Source: an uncultured Collinsella sp. (GTDB lineage: Bacteria; Actinomycetota; Coriobacteriia; Coriobacteriales; Coriobacteriaceae). From it: DNA of 52,539 nucleotides. Under the pieces are notes generated by a model, which had not been told where the DNA came from, made no database searches, and saw nothing but the letters and a program-made list of their open reading frames with translations. Where the stretch lies: contig UQUL01000013.1 in the NCBI GenBank assembly GCA_900544235.1, forward strand, positions 1-52,539. Direction: 5' to 3'. Of this stretch, positions 31,178 to 40,489 are shown piece by piece; the first letter of the stretch is position 1; each line of letters opens with the position of its first letter. Both the position numbers and the translations under genes were made by a program.

Positions 31178-32860
31178 CTAATTCTGCTCTAAGCATTTAT
31201 AGAGTATATTCTTGCAATCGGAATAATCCTCTTTGTTGAGAAGATGATATTTCTCATTATCGAGAATAATGATATTTGCGTTCCGAGGGACAACTTCAGA
31301 GTCGGCTAAATTAAGCCCTGACACAATCATTTGTCCCTGGTAAGTAAAAGTGCTGAATATTAGACTGTATTGCCGATAGTATTTTTCGTCATCCGCTTCG
31401 ATATTCAACGGGCTATCAATAACAACTGGAAGTTCTACCAATTGTTCATTAAACTCCTTTTTCAAATCCAACAGCGTCAAATACCACGCAAGAGTAGCCA
31501 AAGGGGCATTACTGCCGCCCGCCTCAATCTTTGAATTAACATTTTTAATCTTTGCTTTATTAATTGATCTAAGATTGAGCTTCGCTATATGCTCGCGAAT
31601 TAACTCAACAAAACGTTTGTCGACTTCGCCTTTCTTACTACTGTAAGACTTGAGTTGTTTTTTAATCTTATCAAGATCGTTTCGGTTCTTTTCAAGTGAG
31701 GTAATGAATTTAGTATATTCTTCGAGAAGTCGCTTGTTCAGTTGGATGAAACCCTCGATTTGGACTGCTGTTAAGTTGTCGCGCTTCACTAGATTCATTT
31801 TCGCTTTCAGAACAGCAAGCTCGGATAATTTCGACTTATATCTTTCTTCTTCAGCAGAAATCTTACGATCCAATTCGTTTATATCGCGTCCAAGATCATT
31901 GCTTAAAAGAAGTGCGTCTTCGCGGGAAATCGAGGAATTAACTCGAACCATTAGGGTGCTAAAAATATCTTGCTCGCAAAGAGGGCATTTTCCCGTCCGA
32001 AGCGATTTTGCACTCAGACATAGCTTACGAACTATTCTTTGGGAACTGGCGTAAGCCATCTCCGTTTCTGCCTTATTCGACTTTAGTCGAAACAACTTTT
32101 TACGGATTTTAGATAGACCGGTAGCCAAGCGTTTATATTCATCTTCAAATTCGTCACAATCACTTTTTAGTGAGGGCATATCAGCACTGTAACCAAGCTG
32201 CTCGAGCTCGTTTTGAATACGCTCACGCATTAAACGATTGGCATTCAAATCTGTTTCAAGTTGTGTAACACGGTGCTCAATATCCGTTTTCCGAGCAGTT
32301 AAATCAAGATATGCGTGATCATAGGCGCCTGCAAATTCGTAAATTAAATCGGACTTATACGAACTGTATTCCCCCATGCTATTAAAAGAGTTGAAGTGGG
32401 AACCATCATAATGATTTTGGTCTACAAAATACGGCGCATAAGAATACGCGGGCGATGCAATTTCAGTTTTCCCCGAAGCACGTGAGGTCAACCAAATAGC
32501 GAAACCAAATTGATTGTATAGCCTTTCTGCAAGCAAATGCCTATGAGTCTCAGTCCAAAGCAATTCGAGCCGCTCATCAAATAACTTGAATTGTCCACGG
32601 CTTCGGAAAATCGAATATAGTTCAGAACCATAAGAGAACTTTAAAACAAATACTTTACTGTTTACGTCAAACTTGTCATCAAATTTACAGTCTGCGCCCA
32701 TACAGTGATATAGACTTTTAGTGATGACTGACTTACCAAGATCATTGCCCCTTTTTCTATTTGACGTTATGACATTTAAACCCGACTCGAAACAAATGGA
32801 CTTTGCAGTTTCTTCCGAAGGTGACGCAATGATAAGTTCTAAGAAGTTAATTCGTGCCAT
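31178..32860 (-). CDS. SMC/Rad50-like ATPase with zinc hook (LmuB or DUF2326/ABC-3C type)
   Basis: 560 residues. The N-terminus has FESGLNVITSNRKRGNDLGKSVITKSLYHCMG, a Walker A region in the style of DUF2326/RecN-like ATPases (end GKS). Two long coiled-coil arms (about 190-290 and 325-420) flank the hook GKCPLCEQDIF near 292, a CxxC that would dimerise through zinc. The C-terminus carries a signature-like segment (IEAGGSNAPLATLAWYLTLL) and Walker B (LPVVIDSPLN). It follows the DUF4297 gene by 6 nt, so they form one system: ATPase sensor plus nuclease. The naming as Lamassu or ABC-three-component is from this architecture only. Confidence 0.75.
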   Translation of the reverse strand: MARINFLELIIASPSEETAKSICFESGLNVITSNRKRGNDLGKSVITKSLYHCMGADCKFDDKFDVNSKVFVLKFSYGSELYSIFRSRGQFKLFDERLELLWTETHRHLLAERLYNQFGFAIWLTSRASGKTEIASPAYSYAPYFVDQNHYDGSHFNSFNSMGEYSSYKSDLIYEFAGAYDHAYLDLTARKTDIEHRVTQLETDLNANRLMRERIQNELEQLGYSADMPSLKSDCDEFEDEYKRLATGLSKIRKKLFRLKSNKAETEMAYASSQRIVRKLCLSAKSLRTGKCPLCEQDIFSTLMVRVNSSISREDALLLSNDLGRDINELDRKISAEEERYKSKLSELAVLKAKMNLVKRDNLTAVQIEGFIQLNKRLLEEYTKFITSLEKNRNDLDKIKKQLKSYSSKKGEVDKRFVELIREHIAKLNLRSINKAKIKNVNSKIEAGGSNAPLATLAWYLTLLDLKKEFNEQLVELPVVIDSPLNIEADDEKYYRQYSLIFSTFTYQGQMIVSGLNLADSEVVPRNANIIILDNEKYHLLNKEDYSDCKNILYKCLEQN

Positions 32861-32866
32861 GGCGTG

Positions 32867-33898
32867 TTACCCTTCTAGAGCAGTCTTAAATGTAGCGATC
32901 AGTACGTATATCTTTGCAAGCTCTATGCTAATTTCAGGCCCTACATTAGATATAAGCTGAGGTCCAACCGTCTCAGCTATCTCATTAGGGCTCATCGACG
33001 GATCAGCCTCTTTAAGTAAGGAGTTGGCAATATTTAGAATCGACTCAGTTTGCGGTTCCATGACTGTTGAAGTGTACTCTTGTAATGCAATTCGAAATGA
33101 ATTCTGCATTAGAGGGGGTTGCTCTTTTATCCATTCGTTTACCAGGCCTTGGGGAGTCTCTTCCCTATCTTCGTAAACAGAGAAGAGTTTCCTGACTTCC
33201 TCACCGCTAATACCCTTATTGCTGATCACAGATTCATAATCAGGCTGTTCATTTTCGTTGCACGCACGATCTGAAGCTAGACCCTCAAGCGTTTCGCATA
33301 ACGCCATAGGCTTTTTTGGCTCACAACCCATGACATTACGATACGTCGAGAGGAGATGTCCGCGTACAGAATCCTGTGGCTTATCGAGGTCCATAGCAAC
33401 AAGCAGGTAAGAAGCCTTATTTAAATCGGGCTTCATTCCATTGTTGTCACGCGAAACGGCTTGCTCAATCTTTTGCTTATCTTCTGCTTCAAGAGTTGCA
33501 AACAGGACTTCCCCCGGCGAATCAAATGCGCCACCTTTTTTAGTAAAGGGTCTGTTGCCAACTATCACAAGTTTTATAGGGCAATCTTGAGACGCATCGT
33601 CCAACTCATAAAGTCTTGCGATAATTGAGATGCCCCTTTTTGGAAGCCGCGTAGCCCAAGTGACTCCAAATTTTCCTTTTCCGCCGGTTTTAACTTGATA
33701 AAACTCGTAGCGATCGTCTAGATGAAGCTCGATATCGCAACGATAATCAAAGACAACCGCAAATGAATCAATTCCGGAATCCAAACATGTGAGCAAACGA
33801 TCGATGCCCCAAATAAGTTCACTCCTGAATCGATTTTTCGAAATACTTCCAGAGAGATCGGGGGCAGTGCCCATATATCCGTCATGGCAAATGGGCAT
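32867..33898 (-). CDS. DUF4297 (Cap4-like) nuclease effector with C-terminal partner domain
   Basis: 343 residues from ATG 33898 (GGGAG 6 nt upstream). The N-terminal 80 residues read DLSGSISKNRFRSELIWGIDRLL then VVFDYRCDIELHLDD-YEFYQVKTG, the DUF4297 pattern with PD-(D/E)xK-type residues E (helix), D (DIEL) and Q-V-K. The C-terminal part is helical with little similarity that I can name (LVNEWIKEQPPLMQNSFRIAL, LAKIYVLIATFKTALEG) and probably binds the SMC-like protein. Expected role: DNA degradation once the ATPase senses foreign DNA. A third small subunit (LmuC or middle component) is not obvious; AbiH and unknown genes lie upstream. Confidence 0.72.
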   Translation of the reverse strand: MPICHDGYMGTAPDLSGSISKNRFRSELIWGIDRLLTCLDSGIDSFAVVFDYRCDIELHLDDRYEFYQVKTGGKGKFGVTWATRLPKRGISIIARLYELDDASQDCPIKLVIVGNRPFTKKGGAFDSPGEVLFATLEAEDKQKIEQAVSRDNNGMKPDLNKASYLLVAMDLDKPQDSVRGHLLSTYRNVMGCEPKKPMALCETLEGLASDRACNENEQPDYESVISNKGISGEEVRKLFSVYEDREETPQGLVNEWIKEQPPLMQNSFRIALQEYTSTVMEPQTESILNIANSLLKEADPSMSPNEIAETVGPQLISNVGPEISIELAKIYVLIATFKTALEG

Positions 33899-34102
33899 AC
33901 AGCACTCCCTAACTTAACCAAATAACATAACTGAAGTATAGACTTACCGAAGGCAGTCAGTTGGAAAACCGTTGGGAAACAATTTGATTGTGACTCATCG
34001 ATCTCAGATTCATTACGGCCATTCAATTGTAGACATATCACCGCCTATCAATTTCACGTAAGTCGTGAAGAGTCCCTCAGCCCCCAAGATTCTAGCTTTC
34101 GA

Positions 34103-35107
34103 CTAGACATGCTCCTTTTTAAACTCCGCGTAACTGGTGATGCGATAGTTTAAGATGGCAAGCTCGTGGCAAAAGTAGTCAATATCATATGCTTTATCCT
34201 CGTTGGACTCGTACTCGCAAAAGATCCATTCGGCATCGCGGTAGCGTGGAGCCAGAACGTCGCGGTAGTATGGCTTATCGACTTTGTCGAACGAATTGCC
34301 CATGATAATTACTGTATTGACATTAGCAAGGGTGTCCAAGAAATGGTTTAGGGCGTCGTAGTTGCCCTCAATGTTCTTCCATGTATCTGCGCAGCGATCG
34401 CATGCGACAGTTACACCCTGCTGAATAGTCGCACCGTGAAAATCATCCATTCCATATTTGTCTTCAAGCATCTTCTGAAGCTCGAAAGGATTATTGTCGG
34501 GAGAACCAAATTGAAGAAGCTCGTTTTTATCCAAGACGCAACCATGGATATGGAGGATCCTGTCTGGACGAACACCGTAGACATACTCCAGCGTTGGAGT
34601 GTAATTAAAGGTAACGAACGAAGCTGTGTCTGGTAAATCAAGTACAGGCTTTACTTTAGACACATCGATAGACTCTACCCATTCTCGAAAGTGATCCCTG
34701 GTGAGCTTCTTCAGGTATTCAAGACGCACCTGCAGCTCGATCCAGAAATCATCCCATCCTGGATTATCAACGGTTAGATTAGGATACGTGTGCTCAAGTG
34801 TTTCATAACAAAGGTCGTCCCATTCAATGCCGAGTGATTCTTCAAGAGAGCACCATCGGGGGTCGACACCTTTGGCGGAACTTAGTATGTAGTCAAGGCT
34901 GCCCTCAAGATCTGAGCATTCCGCTGCAAAGTAAAACGTTTCGAAGTCAGTAGCCACTTGCTCATCATGGTCTACCAGCCAGTCGTGATAATCCGAATAC
35001 CCGGTTGCTAGACCATGATGAAGATCGAATCCGTTTCCTATAATTAAGAGGCAGCTACCGGTATCAGATTCTGCACAAATACGCCATCCTTGCTCTATGC
35101 TACTCAT
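34103..35107 (-). CDS. AbiH family abortive-infection protein
   Basis: 334 residues from ATG 35107; GGGAGG is 13 nt upstream, so an adjacent in-frame TTG is possible. The N-terminal signature LLIIGNGFDLHHGLATGYSDY is the AbiH hallmark. Others are TASFVTFNYTPTLEYVYG near 190, ILHIHGCVL near 215 and VIIMGNSFDKVDKPYYRDVL near 280, all typical of this family. AbiH blocks phage growth in lactococci; the mechanism is not settled. It lies 205 nt upstream of the DUF4297/SMC pair on the same strand and may be a separate unit of the island. Confidence 0.88.
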   Translation of the reverse strand: MSSIEQGWRICAESDTGSCLLIIGNGFDLHHGLATGYSDYHDWLVDHDEQVATDFETFYFAAECSDLEGSLDYILSSAKGVDPRWCSLEESLGIEWDDLCYETLEHTYPNLTVDNPGWDDFWIELQVRLEYLKKLTRDHFREWVESIDVSKVKPVLDLPDTASFVTFNYTPTLEYVYGVRPDRILHIHGCVLDKNELLQFGSPDNNPFELQKMLEDKYGMDDFHGATIQQGVTVACDRCADTWKNIEGNYDALNHFLDTLANVNTVIIMGNSFDKVDKPYYRDVLAPRYRDAEWIFCEYESNEDKAYDIDYFCHELAILNYRITSYAEFKKEHV

Positions 35108-35292
35108 CAATCCGGATGTCCTCCCATAATGCAGTGCTATAGATTTTAGACTCATGACGCTAGCAAGCGATTATTTTATTCCGCGCTGACATTTAAGCGC
35201 GCTAGCGGCGCCGGGCTCTCGCTGAACTCGACGCCGCATGAATTCATACAAGCTGTCACATTATGCCAAATGAATCAGAATATCCGTTAAGA

Positions 35293-36009
35293 TTACCTAG
35301 CATTTGTCTTTTTATCGATTGCGCGCCTGCGGTTTTCTTGATACCACCGCTTGCCTCGATCCCCAAAAGATGAGCCGATGTAATTCCGAGCAATCGCACT
35401 CATATGATTCTGGGCCTGTTCACGTCTGTATAGATCTTTTTCGAGGTCAACAAGTGTTTTGTAGCCAGGCTTTGACCTATTAGCCTTTGAAACTGAAGCG
35501 CAAGTATTTTGCAAATTGACACGTGCTTCGTGGAGGGCGTCTCCAATTTCGACTGACATACGATACGCAGCCAGGCACTGTTCGAAAGATTTGTCCCTCA
35601 AACAGGAGGGGTCATTGATCGCAACAGACTTCTGCAAAGCAGAGGCTTTGGTTTTAAGTTCCTTCGCGGAACCCGGATTATCAAAAGAATAATGAGCGCC
35701 AAAATCAACAAATTGTTGGCTATCGGAAACGACTCTATCGAAGTAGAGCCTATCGGAAGGATTGAGCTCAGACCTGAGTTTTTGGTCCGATACGCTGTAG
35801 CAGGGAACGTTGATTACCGGGCTAACCGTTGTCACGCAGTTATTGCCAGTTGTGCAAGACCGAGAGCTCGACTGGCTATTCTCAATCTGACTGTCATCAG
35901 AGTTGCCCATAAAATGATGCAAGCAATACAGGATTCCAACAGCAGCGACACACCACGGCCAGTTCTCTCTGACGAAGCCTACGAATTCCATAAACCATGA
36001 AGTATCCAT
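35293..36009 (-). CDS. membrane-anchored protein with a coiled-coil domain, unknown function
   Basis: 238 residues from ATG 36009; a GTG 9 nt upstream is the alternative and has GGGTGG nearby. One hydrophobic span (NWPWCVAAVGILYCLHHFMG) near 15-35, then a Ser/Cys-rich linker (SSSRSCTTGNNCVTT), then a long helical domain (KELKTKASALQKSVAIN to KTLVDLEKDLYRREQAQNH). The end is basic (RRRAIDKKTNAR). No recognised family. It sits between AbiH and another unknown gene in the AT-rich part of the island. Confidence 0.55.
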   Translation of the reverse strand: MDTSWFMEFVGFVRENWPWCVAAVGILYCLHHFMGNSDDSQIENSQSSSRSCTTGNNCVTTVSPVINVPCYSVSDQKLRSELNPSDRLYFDRVVSDSQQFVDFGAHYSFDNPGSAKELKTKASALQKSVAINDPSCLRDKSFEQCLAAYRMSVEIGDALHEARVNLQNTCASVSKANRSKPGYKTLVDLEKDLYRREQAQNHMSAIARNYIGSSFGDRGKRWYQENRRRAIDKKTNAR

Positions 36010-36261
36010 CTCAACCACCCTATAACGTTAGCCGTCATACCCGCCTTGTGGTCCCCCATCAAGATGTATATCATCCGAGTATGCTATATTAAATTGTTGT
36101 TAACCCGCCTGCTTTCCGATTGGGCAGCTTAAGGACCTCGTGCTTTCATAGCTCCTCCTCTCGAACCTCTCATCTATTCGTTTGACGTTATCCTAGAAGA
36201 GAAGAAAGGTTGTCGGCGGTGCTTAACGGCAGATGGCGCCCAGACGGACGCAGACGGAGAA
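36010..36261. other. intergenic stretch with possible minus-strand promoter
   Basis: About 250 bases without a gene. An A/T-rich patch around 36080-36100 (minus strand TTAACA... TATAGC) could hold a promoter for the membrane-anchored gene. The fit to consensus is weak. Confidence 0.3.
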
Positions 36262-36813
36262 TTACCCCCGGTCCAGTCTAAGCATGGAGACCCTAGCGCT
36301 CTCTGGAATGTCGGTTATTAGAATTAACGCATTCCCAGAGTAATCAGTAGGGATAGGGATGGTAACAGGCAAATTGTAATAACGAATTGTTTGAATCCCT
36401 GTGGAGACAGCAAGCGGAAGCAGCACGCTAAGCTTACCCATAAAATTATCTAAGGCAGTCTGTAGAAGATCGACAAGAAGCTCATTACCGGAATCCTCGT
36501 CTAGGGTGTCGACAACCTCGCTAATTTGCTCCTTAGAAAATGCAAAGCAATTGCCTAGAACTGCGCACAGCCCATCAACAGCTTGATCCTTAGTAGCACG
36601 TGATGCATCGGAGAGAACGGAGTCGAACAATTCAATCAATCGCTTTGAAGCAAACTCGTTGATGGATCGCTTATAAGAGCATCTATCGTTCAAATATCCG
36701 CGCGGGATATCATGCCTTTTAGCAATGTCTAATACCTCACCGGACAAGGTTCTCATCCCAAAGGATTTGACCAACAAGTCACTAAGGAAATCGATCGCAA
36801 GATAATAATTCAT
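36262..36813 (-). CDS. 183-residue protein, unknown function
   Basis: Starts at ATG 36813, 17 nt after the stop of the interrupted gene upstream. Helical at the N-terminus (NYYLAIDFLSDLLVKSFGM, LIELFDSVLSDASRATKDQA), acidic in the middle (VVDTLDEDSGNELLVDLLQTAL) and beta-like at the end (LPVTIPIPTDYSGNALILITD). No catalytic motif and no membrane span. Composition is AT-rich like its neighbours. It could form a unit with the interrupted gene at 36831-37217. Confidence 0.5.
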   Translation of the reverse strand: MNYYLAIDFLSDLLVKSFGMRTLSGEVLDIAKRHDIPRGYLNDRCSYKRSINEFASKRLIELFDSVLSDASRATKDQAVDGLCAVLGNCFAFSKEQISEVVDTLDEDSGNELLVDLLQTALDNFMGKLSVLLPLAVSTGIQTIRYYNLPVTIPIPTDYSGNALILITDIPESARVSMLRLDRG

Positions 36814-36830
36814 GGAAGTTTGAATGAATC

Positions 36831-37217
36831 CTAGTCTACTGGCTCCACTTGCTCTTCATGCGTTCCCTTGTATTTCAGCAATGCTAAATAACGCTCGAGA
36901 TCAGAAAGAGGGCCACGATATTTTTTCAAATCGGCGCGAATCATAAAATAGGTAACGAATTGATTGTTGTCATCCAAAAAGCCCACTCGTAAATCAAGTG
37001 GCTCGCAGAAGTACTGGCTTCCAGCATTCTGCGATTCATCAAAAAATCGGGTACTGTAACTTTTAAATTACAATGGGTGTCTGTAGTTTGGCAGCGTACA
37101 TTTTCGCATGCCAGGCTTCCGAGACACAACGTCCCCTGTGGATAACGATTCATTCGAAATATATGCCTCGTAGAACCTCTTCAGCACCTGTATGGCAGAG
37201 CCATCGTCAACAGTCAT
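36831..37217 (-). pseudogene. gene interrupted by an in-frame TAA, unknown function
   Basis: From ATG 37217 to TAG 36831-36833 one frame holds 129 codons broken only by TAA at 37068-37070. Part 1 reads MTVDDGSAIQVLKRFYEAYI to RHPL; part 2 continues FKSYSTRFFDESQNAGS, LDLRVGFLDDNNQFVTYFMI and a helical end SDLERYLALLKYKG. Both halves look like ordinary protein, so a CAA to TAA type change is the simplest view. There is no clear ribosome binding site. It ends 17 nt before the 183-residue gene. Confidence 0.5.
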
Positions 37218-37266
37218 ATCCAAAGAGTTAATAACTGCAGAAGAGCTTACGAACCCTCATATACAG

Positions 37267-38604
37267 CTAATTAAGAAGTTCAACATCTTCCATAACTAAC
37301 GTCTCGCCGTACTGAACCTCGATTACATGCAGACTTCCTATAAGCGCTCGTGCTGAATGCGGCGTTCCCGAAGGGATCTGCACGACGGAGCCTGCGCGAA
37401 CCTGCTGGACCAGTCCGTCCAGCACGACCTCACCGGTGCCGGAGATGACCGTCCAGACCTCGCCTCGATGCATGTGGCGCTGGTAGTCGAGCTGGCCGCC
37501 CTCCCGGATGATCAGCTCCTTGGTGAGTGCCTTCGCCCCGTCGGGGAACACGCTGCTGTCGATGACACGGTACTCGCCCCAGGAGCGCTGCTCGTACATG
37601 GGGCGGCTCTCGGCGACGGCGTTGACCTCGGACTTGATGTTGGCCGACGCCTCCTTGCCGGAGACGAGGATGCCGTCGGGCGTCGCCACCACGACGGAGT
37701 CGGAGATGCCCGCGACGACCATCGGGAAGCCGGTCTCGTTGATCACGTGGACGTTCTCGCACGTCTTGGTATCAACCACGACGCGGCCGGAGGTGTACTC
37801 CGCCATCTCGTCGGTCAGCGTGTTCCAGGTGCCCAGGTCCTTCCACTCGCCCGCGTAGGAGACCGCGCCGATGGACGACGCCCTCTCCACGACCTCGTAG
37901 TCGAAGGAGTTCTTCGGCAGCTCGGCGTAGCGCGAGCGGAACTCGTCGAAAGTGCCGCAGGACAGGTAGCTGGCGGTAAGGCCGGTGAGCCAGCCGAGCC
38001 GGAACGCGAAAACGCCGCAGTTCCAGAGGGCCCCTTGGGAAATCAGTTCCCGCGCAGTCCCCGCGTCAGGCTTCTCGGTGAAGCGCTCGACGCGTCGGGG
38101 CCAGGCCTCCCCCGGCGCGGGCACGATGTAGCCGTACTTGCCGCTGGGGTAGGTTGGCTCCACGCCCATGAGGACCAGTTCGGCGAAATCCGACTGGACT
38201 GCCTCGTCGAGCCTCACGACGCTGTCGTAGTACGCCTGGTCCGCGTAGCTGTCGATGGGCATGACGATGACGGTGTCGCCCTCGCCCGCGCCCTGCTCGA
38301 GCGCGAGATTCGCGCAGGCGAGCATGATGGCCGGGGCGGTGTCGCGGCGCTCGGGCTCGAGGACGAGCGCATACTCGCCCTTCACCTGCCGGCGGATGGA
38401 CTCCTCCTGGCTCGCGCAGGTGGCGATGGTTATATCGATATCGGCGTCGACGGCGCCGATCTGGCCGAATACGCGCTGGTCCATGGAGACGTGGTTGCCG
38501 TCCGCGTCGCGCAGGACCTTGAGGAACTGCTTGGAGCGGGTGCTGTTGGAGAGCGGCCAAAGGCGCGTGCCCGAGCCGCCGGAGAGCAGGACGAGGTGGA
38601 TCAT
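37267..38604 (-). CDS. manC: mannose-1-phosphate guanylyltransferase / phosphomannose isomerase-type
   Basis: 445 residues. The N-terminal nucleotidyltransferase has LVLLSGGSGTRLWPLSNSTRSKQFL at 4-28, with FTEKPD and WNCGVFAFR later. The C-terminal cupin reads GGQLDYQRHMHRGEVWTVISGTGEV, the type II PMI fold. Expected to make GDP-mannose. The ATG overlaps the phosphohexomutase stop (TAATG), so the two are coupled. It is the last clear gene of the polysaccharide operon; GDP-mannose use is not shown by other genes here. Confidence 0.9.
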   Translation of the reverse strand: MIHLVLLSGGSGTRLWPLSNSTRSKQFLKVLRDADGNHVSMDQRVFGQIGAVDADIDITIATCASQEESIRRQVKGEYALVLEPERRDTAPAIMLACANLALEQGAGEGDTVIVMPIDSYADQAYYDSVVRLDEAVQSDFAELVLMGVEPTYPSGKYGYIVPAPGEAWPRRVERFTEKPDAGTARELISQGALWNCGVFAFRLGWLTGLTASYLSCGTFDEFRSRYAELPKNSFDYEVVERASSIGAVSYAGEWKDLGTWNTLTDEMAEYTSGRVVVDTKTCENVHVINETGFPMVVAGISDSVVVATPDGILVSGKEASANIKSEVNAVAESRPMYEQRSWGEYRVIDSSVFPDGAKALTKELIIREGGQLDYQRHMHRGEVWTVISGTGEVVLDGLVQQVRAGSVVQIPSGTPHSARALIGSLHVIEVQYGETLVMEDVELLN

Positions 38605-40313
38605 TAGCGGGTCCCTCCCAGGATCGACGTGGCGTCCGCGACCAGCGCGGCGAGCTTGGCCTCGGACTCGGAGCGGTCGGCGCCCTTCGCGAACACGTAG
38701 GCCTTGGCCTTGGGCTCGGTGCCGCTGGGACGAAACAGGACGCGCGACCCGTCCGCGAGCCTGAACTCGAGTACGTCCGCCTCGGGAAGGCGCTGGGGCT
38801 CGTTGGTCGGGTTGACGACGGGCATCGGCGCGCCCTTGGCGTAATCGATGCGCTCCGCGACGGCGGTGCCGCCGATCTGCTCCGGAGTGCGATCTCGAAG
38901 GCCGGACATCATCGCGGACATGTCGGACGCGCCCTCGGGCCCCTCGTATGCCTGCCCGAGCAGAGCGCTCGACCAGTAGCCGTATTCCTCATAGAGGCGC
39001 TCCATAGCCTCGAACAGGTCCAGACCCTCCCTTTTCCAGTAGGCGGCGAGCTCGCAGATGAGCATGGAGGCGACCACGGCGTCCTTGTCGCGCACGGAGG
39101 TGCCCGCGAGGTAGCCGTAGGACTCCTCGAAGCCCATGAGGAAGTCGCCCTCGCGCCCCTCGGACTCAAGCACGCCGACCTGCTCGCCGATGAACTTGAA
39201 GCCGGTGAGCGTGCGGCGCAGCTCGAGACCACGGGCACGTGCGACGTCGTCTGCCATGGGCGCGGACACGATGGTGGTGCAGGCGACCTCGCGGCCCATG
39301 TCCGCACCGGACCTGTCTGCCTTGGAGGCCAGGAAGTCGAGCAGGAGCAGGCCCACCTCGTTGCCCGTGAGCAGCCTGTATTCCCCGACATGCGGAACGG
39401 CGATGCCGACGCGGTCGGTGTCCGGGTCGGTCGCCAGGAGCAGGTCGGGCTTTAACCTGTCGCAGTACTCGAGCCCGAGTTCCAGCGCCTCGCGAACCTC
39501 GGGGTTGGGGTACGGGCAGGTCGGGAAGTCGCCGTCGTGCACGCACTGCTCGTCGACTGTCACGACATCGGCCACGCCGATCCCCTCGAGCACTCGGGAC
39601 ACGCACTCCAGGCCGACGCCATGGAGCGGGGTGTAGACGATGCGGAGCGCCGAGCAGTCCTCGCCCGTTGAGACCTTGAGCGTCTCCTCTATGTAACGGT
39701 CGAGAACCCTCTCGGGAACCCACTGCACCAGCCCCTCATCCAGGGCCCTATCGAGCGCCATCGCCTTTACGCCATCGAAGCAGTCGACGGGGTCGATGGC
39801 CGCCTGGATGGCCTCCGCCGCCTCGACGGTAATCTGGCAGCCGTCGGGACCGTAGACCTTGTAGCCGTTGTATGCCGCAGGATTGTGCGACGCGGTGATG
39901 TTGACGCCGGCCGAGCAGCCCAGCTCGCGGACGGCGAAACTCAACGCGGGGGTAGGCTCGACGCGCTCGAACAGATAGGATTTGATGCCGTTGCCGGCGA
40001 GAACCTCAGCCACACGCCGCACGAACTCCTCGGAGCCATGACGGGTGTCACGACAAAGTGCGACCGTCGGGTACTCAAAAGCGCCATTCAGGTAATCCGC
40101 CAAGCCCTGCGTAGCCTTGCCGACGGTATAGACGTTCAGACGGTTGGACCCGAGACCGATTTTGCCGCGCAATCCACCGGTGCCAAAGGATAATTCACGA
40201 TAAAAGGCCTCGTTGATCTGATTTATATCAAGGCTAATGAGTCTATACCGATCACGATTACTGCAGCAGTTTATCCATCTTGCATAGTTTTTGAAAATAT
40301 CGTCGAAATTCAA
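38604..40313 (-). CDS. phosphoglucomutase/phosphomannomutase family protein
   Basis: 569 residues starting at TTG 40313, with a weak AGG 7 nt upstream. The alpha-D-phosphohexomutase motifs are complete: GTGGLRGKIGLG near 45, catalytic Ser in TASHNPAAYNGYKVYG near 140, metal-binding DPDTDRVGIA near 295, sugar-binding GFEESYGYLAG near 395 and phosphate-binding RPSGTEPKAKAY near 525. The length and N-terminus are of the PgcA-like branch. Next to manC it most likely supplies mannose 1-phosphate or glucose 1-phosphate for surface sugars. Confidence 0.9.
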   Translation of the reverse strand: MNFDDIFKNYARWINCCSNRDRYRLISLDINQINEAFYRELSFGTGGLRGKIGLGSNRLNVYTVGKATQGLADYLNGAFEYPTVALCRDTRHGSEEFVRRVAEVLAGNGIKSYLFERVEPTPALSFAVRELGCSAGVNITASHNPAAYNGYKVYGPDGCQITVEAAEAIQAAIDPVDCFDGVKAMALDRALDEGLVQWVPERVLDRYIEETLKVSTGEDCSALRIVYTPLHGVGLECVSRVLEGIGVADVVTVDEQCVHDGDFPTCPYPNPEVREALELGLEYCDRLKPDLLLATDPDTDRVGIAVPHVGEYRLLTGNEVGLLLLDFLASKADRSGADMGREVACTTIVSAPMADDVARARGLELRRTLTGFKFIGEQVGVLESEGREGDFLMGFEESYGYLAGTSVRDKDAVVASMLICELAAYWKREGLDLFEAMERLYEEYGYWSSALLGQAYEGPEGASDMSAMMSGLRDRTPEQIGGTAVAERIDYAKGAPMPVVNPTNEPQRLPEADVLEFRLADGSRVLFRPSGTEPKAKAYVFAKGADRSESEAKLAALVADATSILGGTR

Positions 40314-40489
40314 GGGAATTACCTAAATTCAAGAGGTTTGATAGGGGTTTAGAAGAGCGCAAATAAATCAATCAACATGCGCTCAAGGTGCAATGCGCAT
40401 CAACTATCTCTTGTTCAAATAGAGATAGTAATGATTCTCCGATTGTCAAAGTGCGGGTTAGAAGCCTTGACCATAGTCAGTGCTTCAAA

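Noticed and set aside
36941..37153. 70-codon minus-strand frame in the interrupted gene
   Set aside because: It is a different frame over the same DNA. The 129-codon frame with one TAA gives better protein-like sequence on both sides of the stop.
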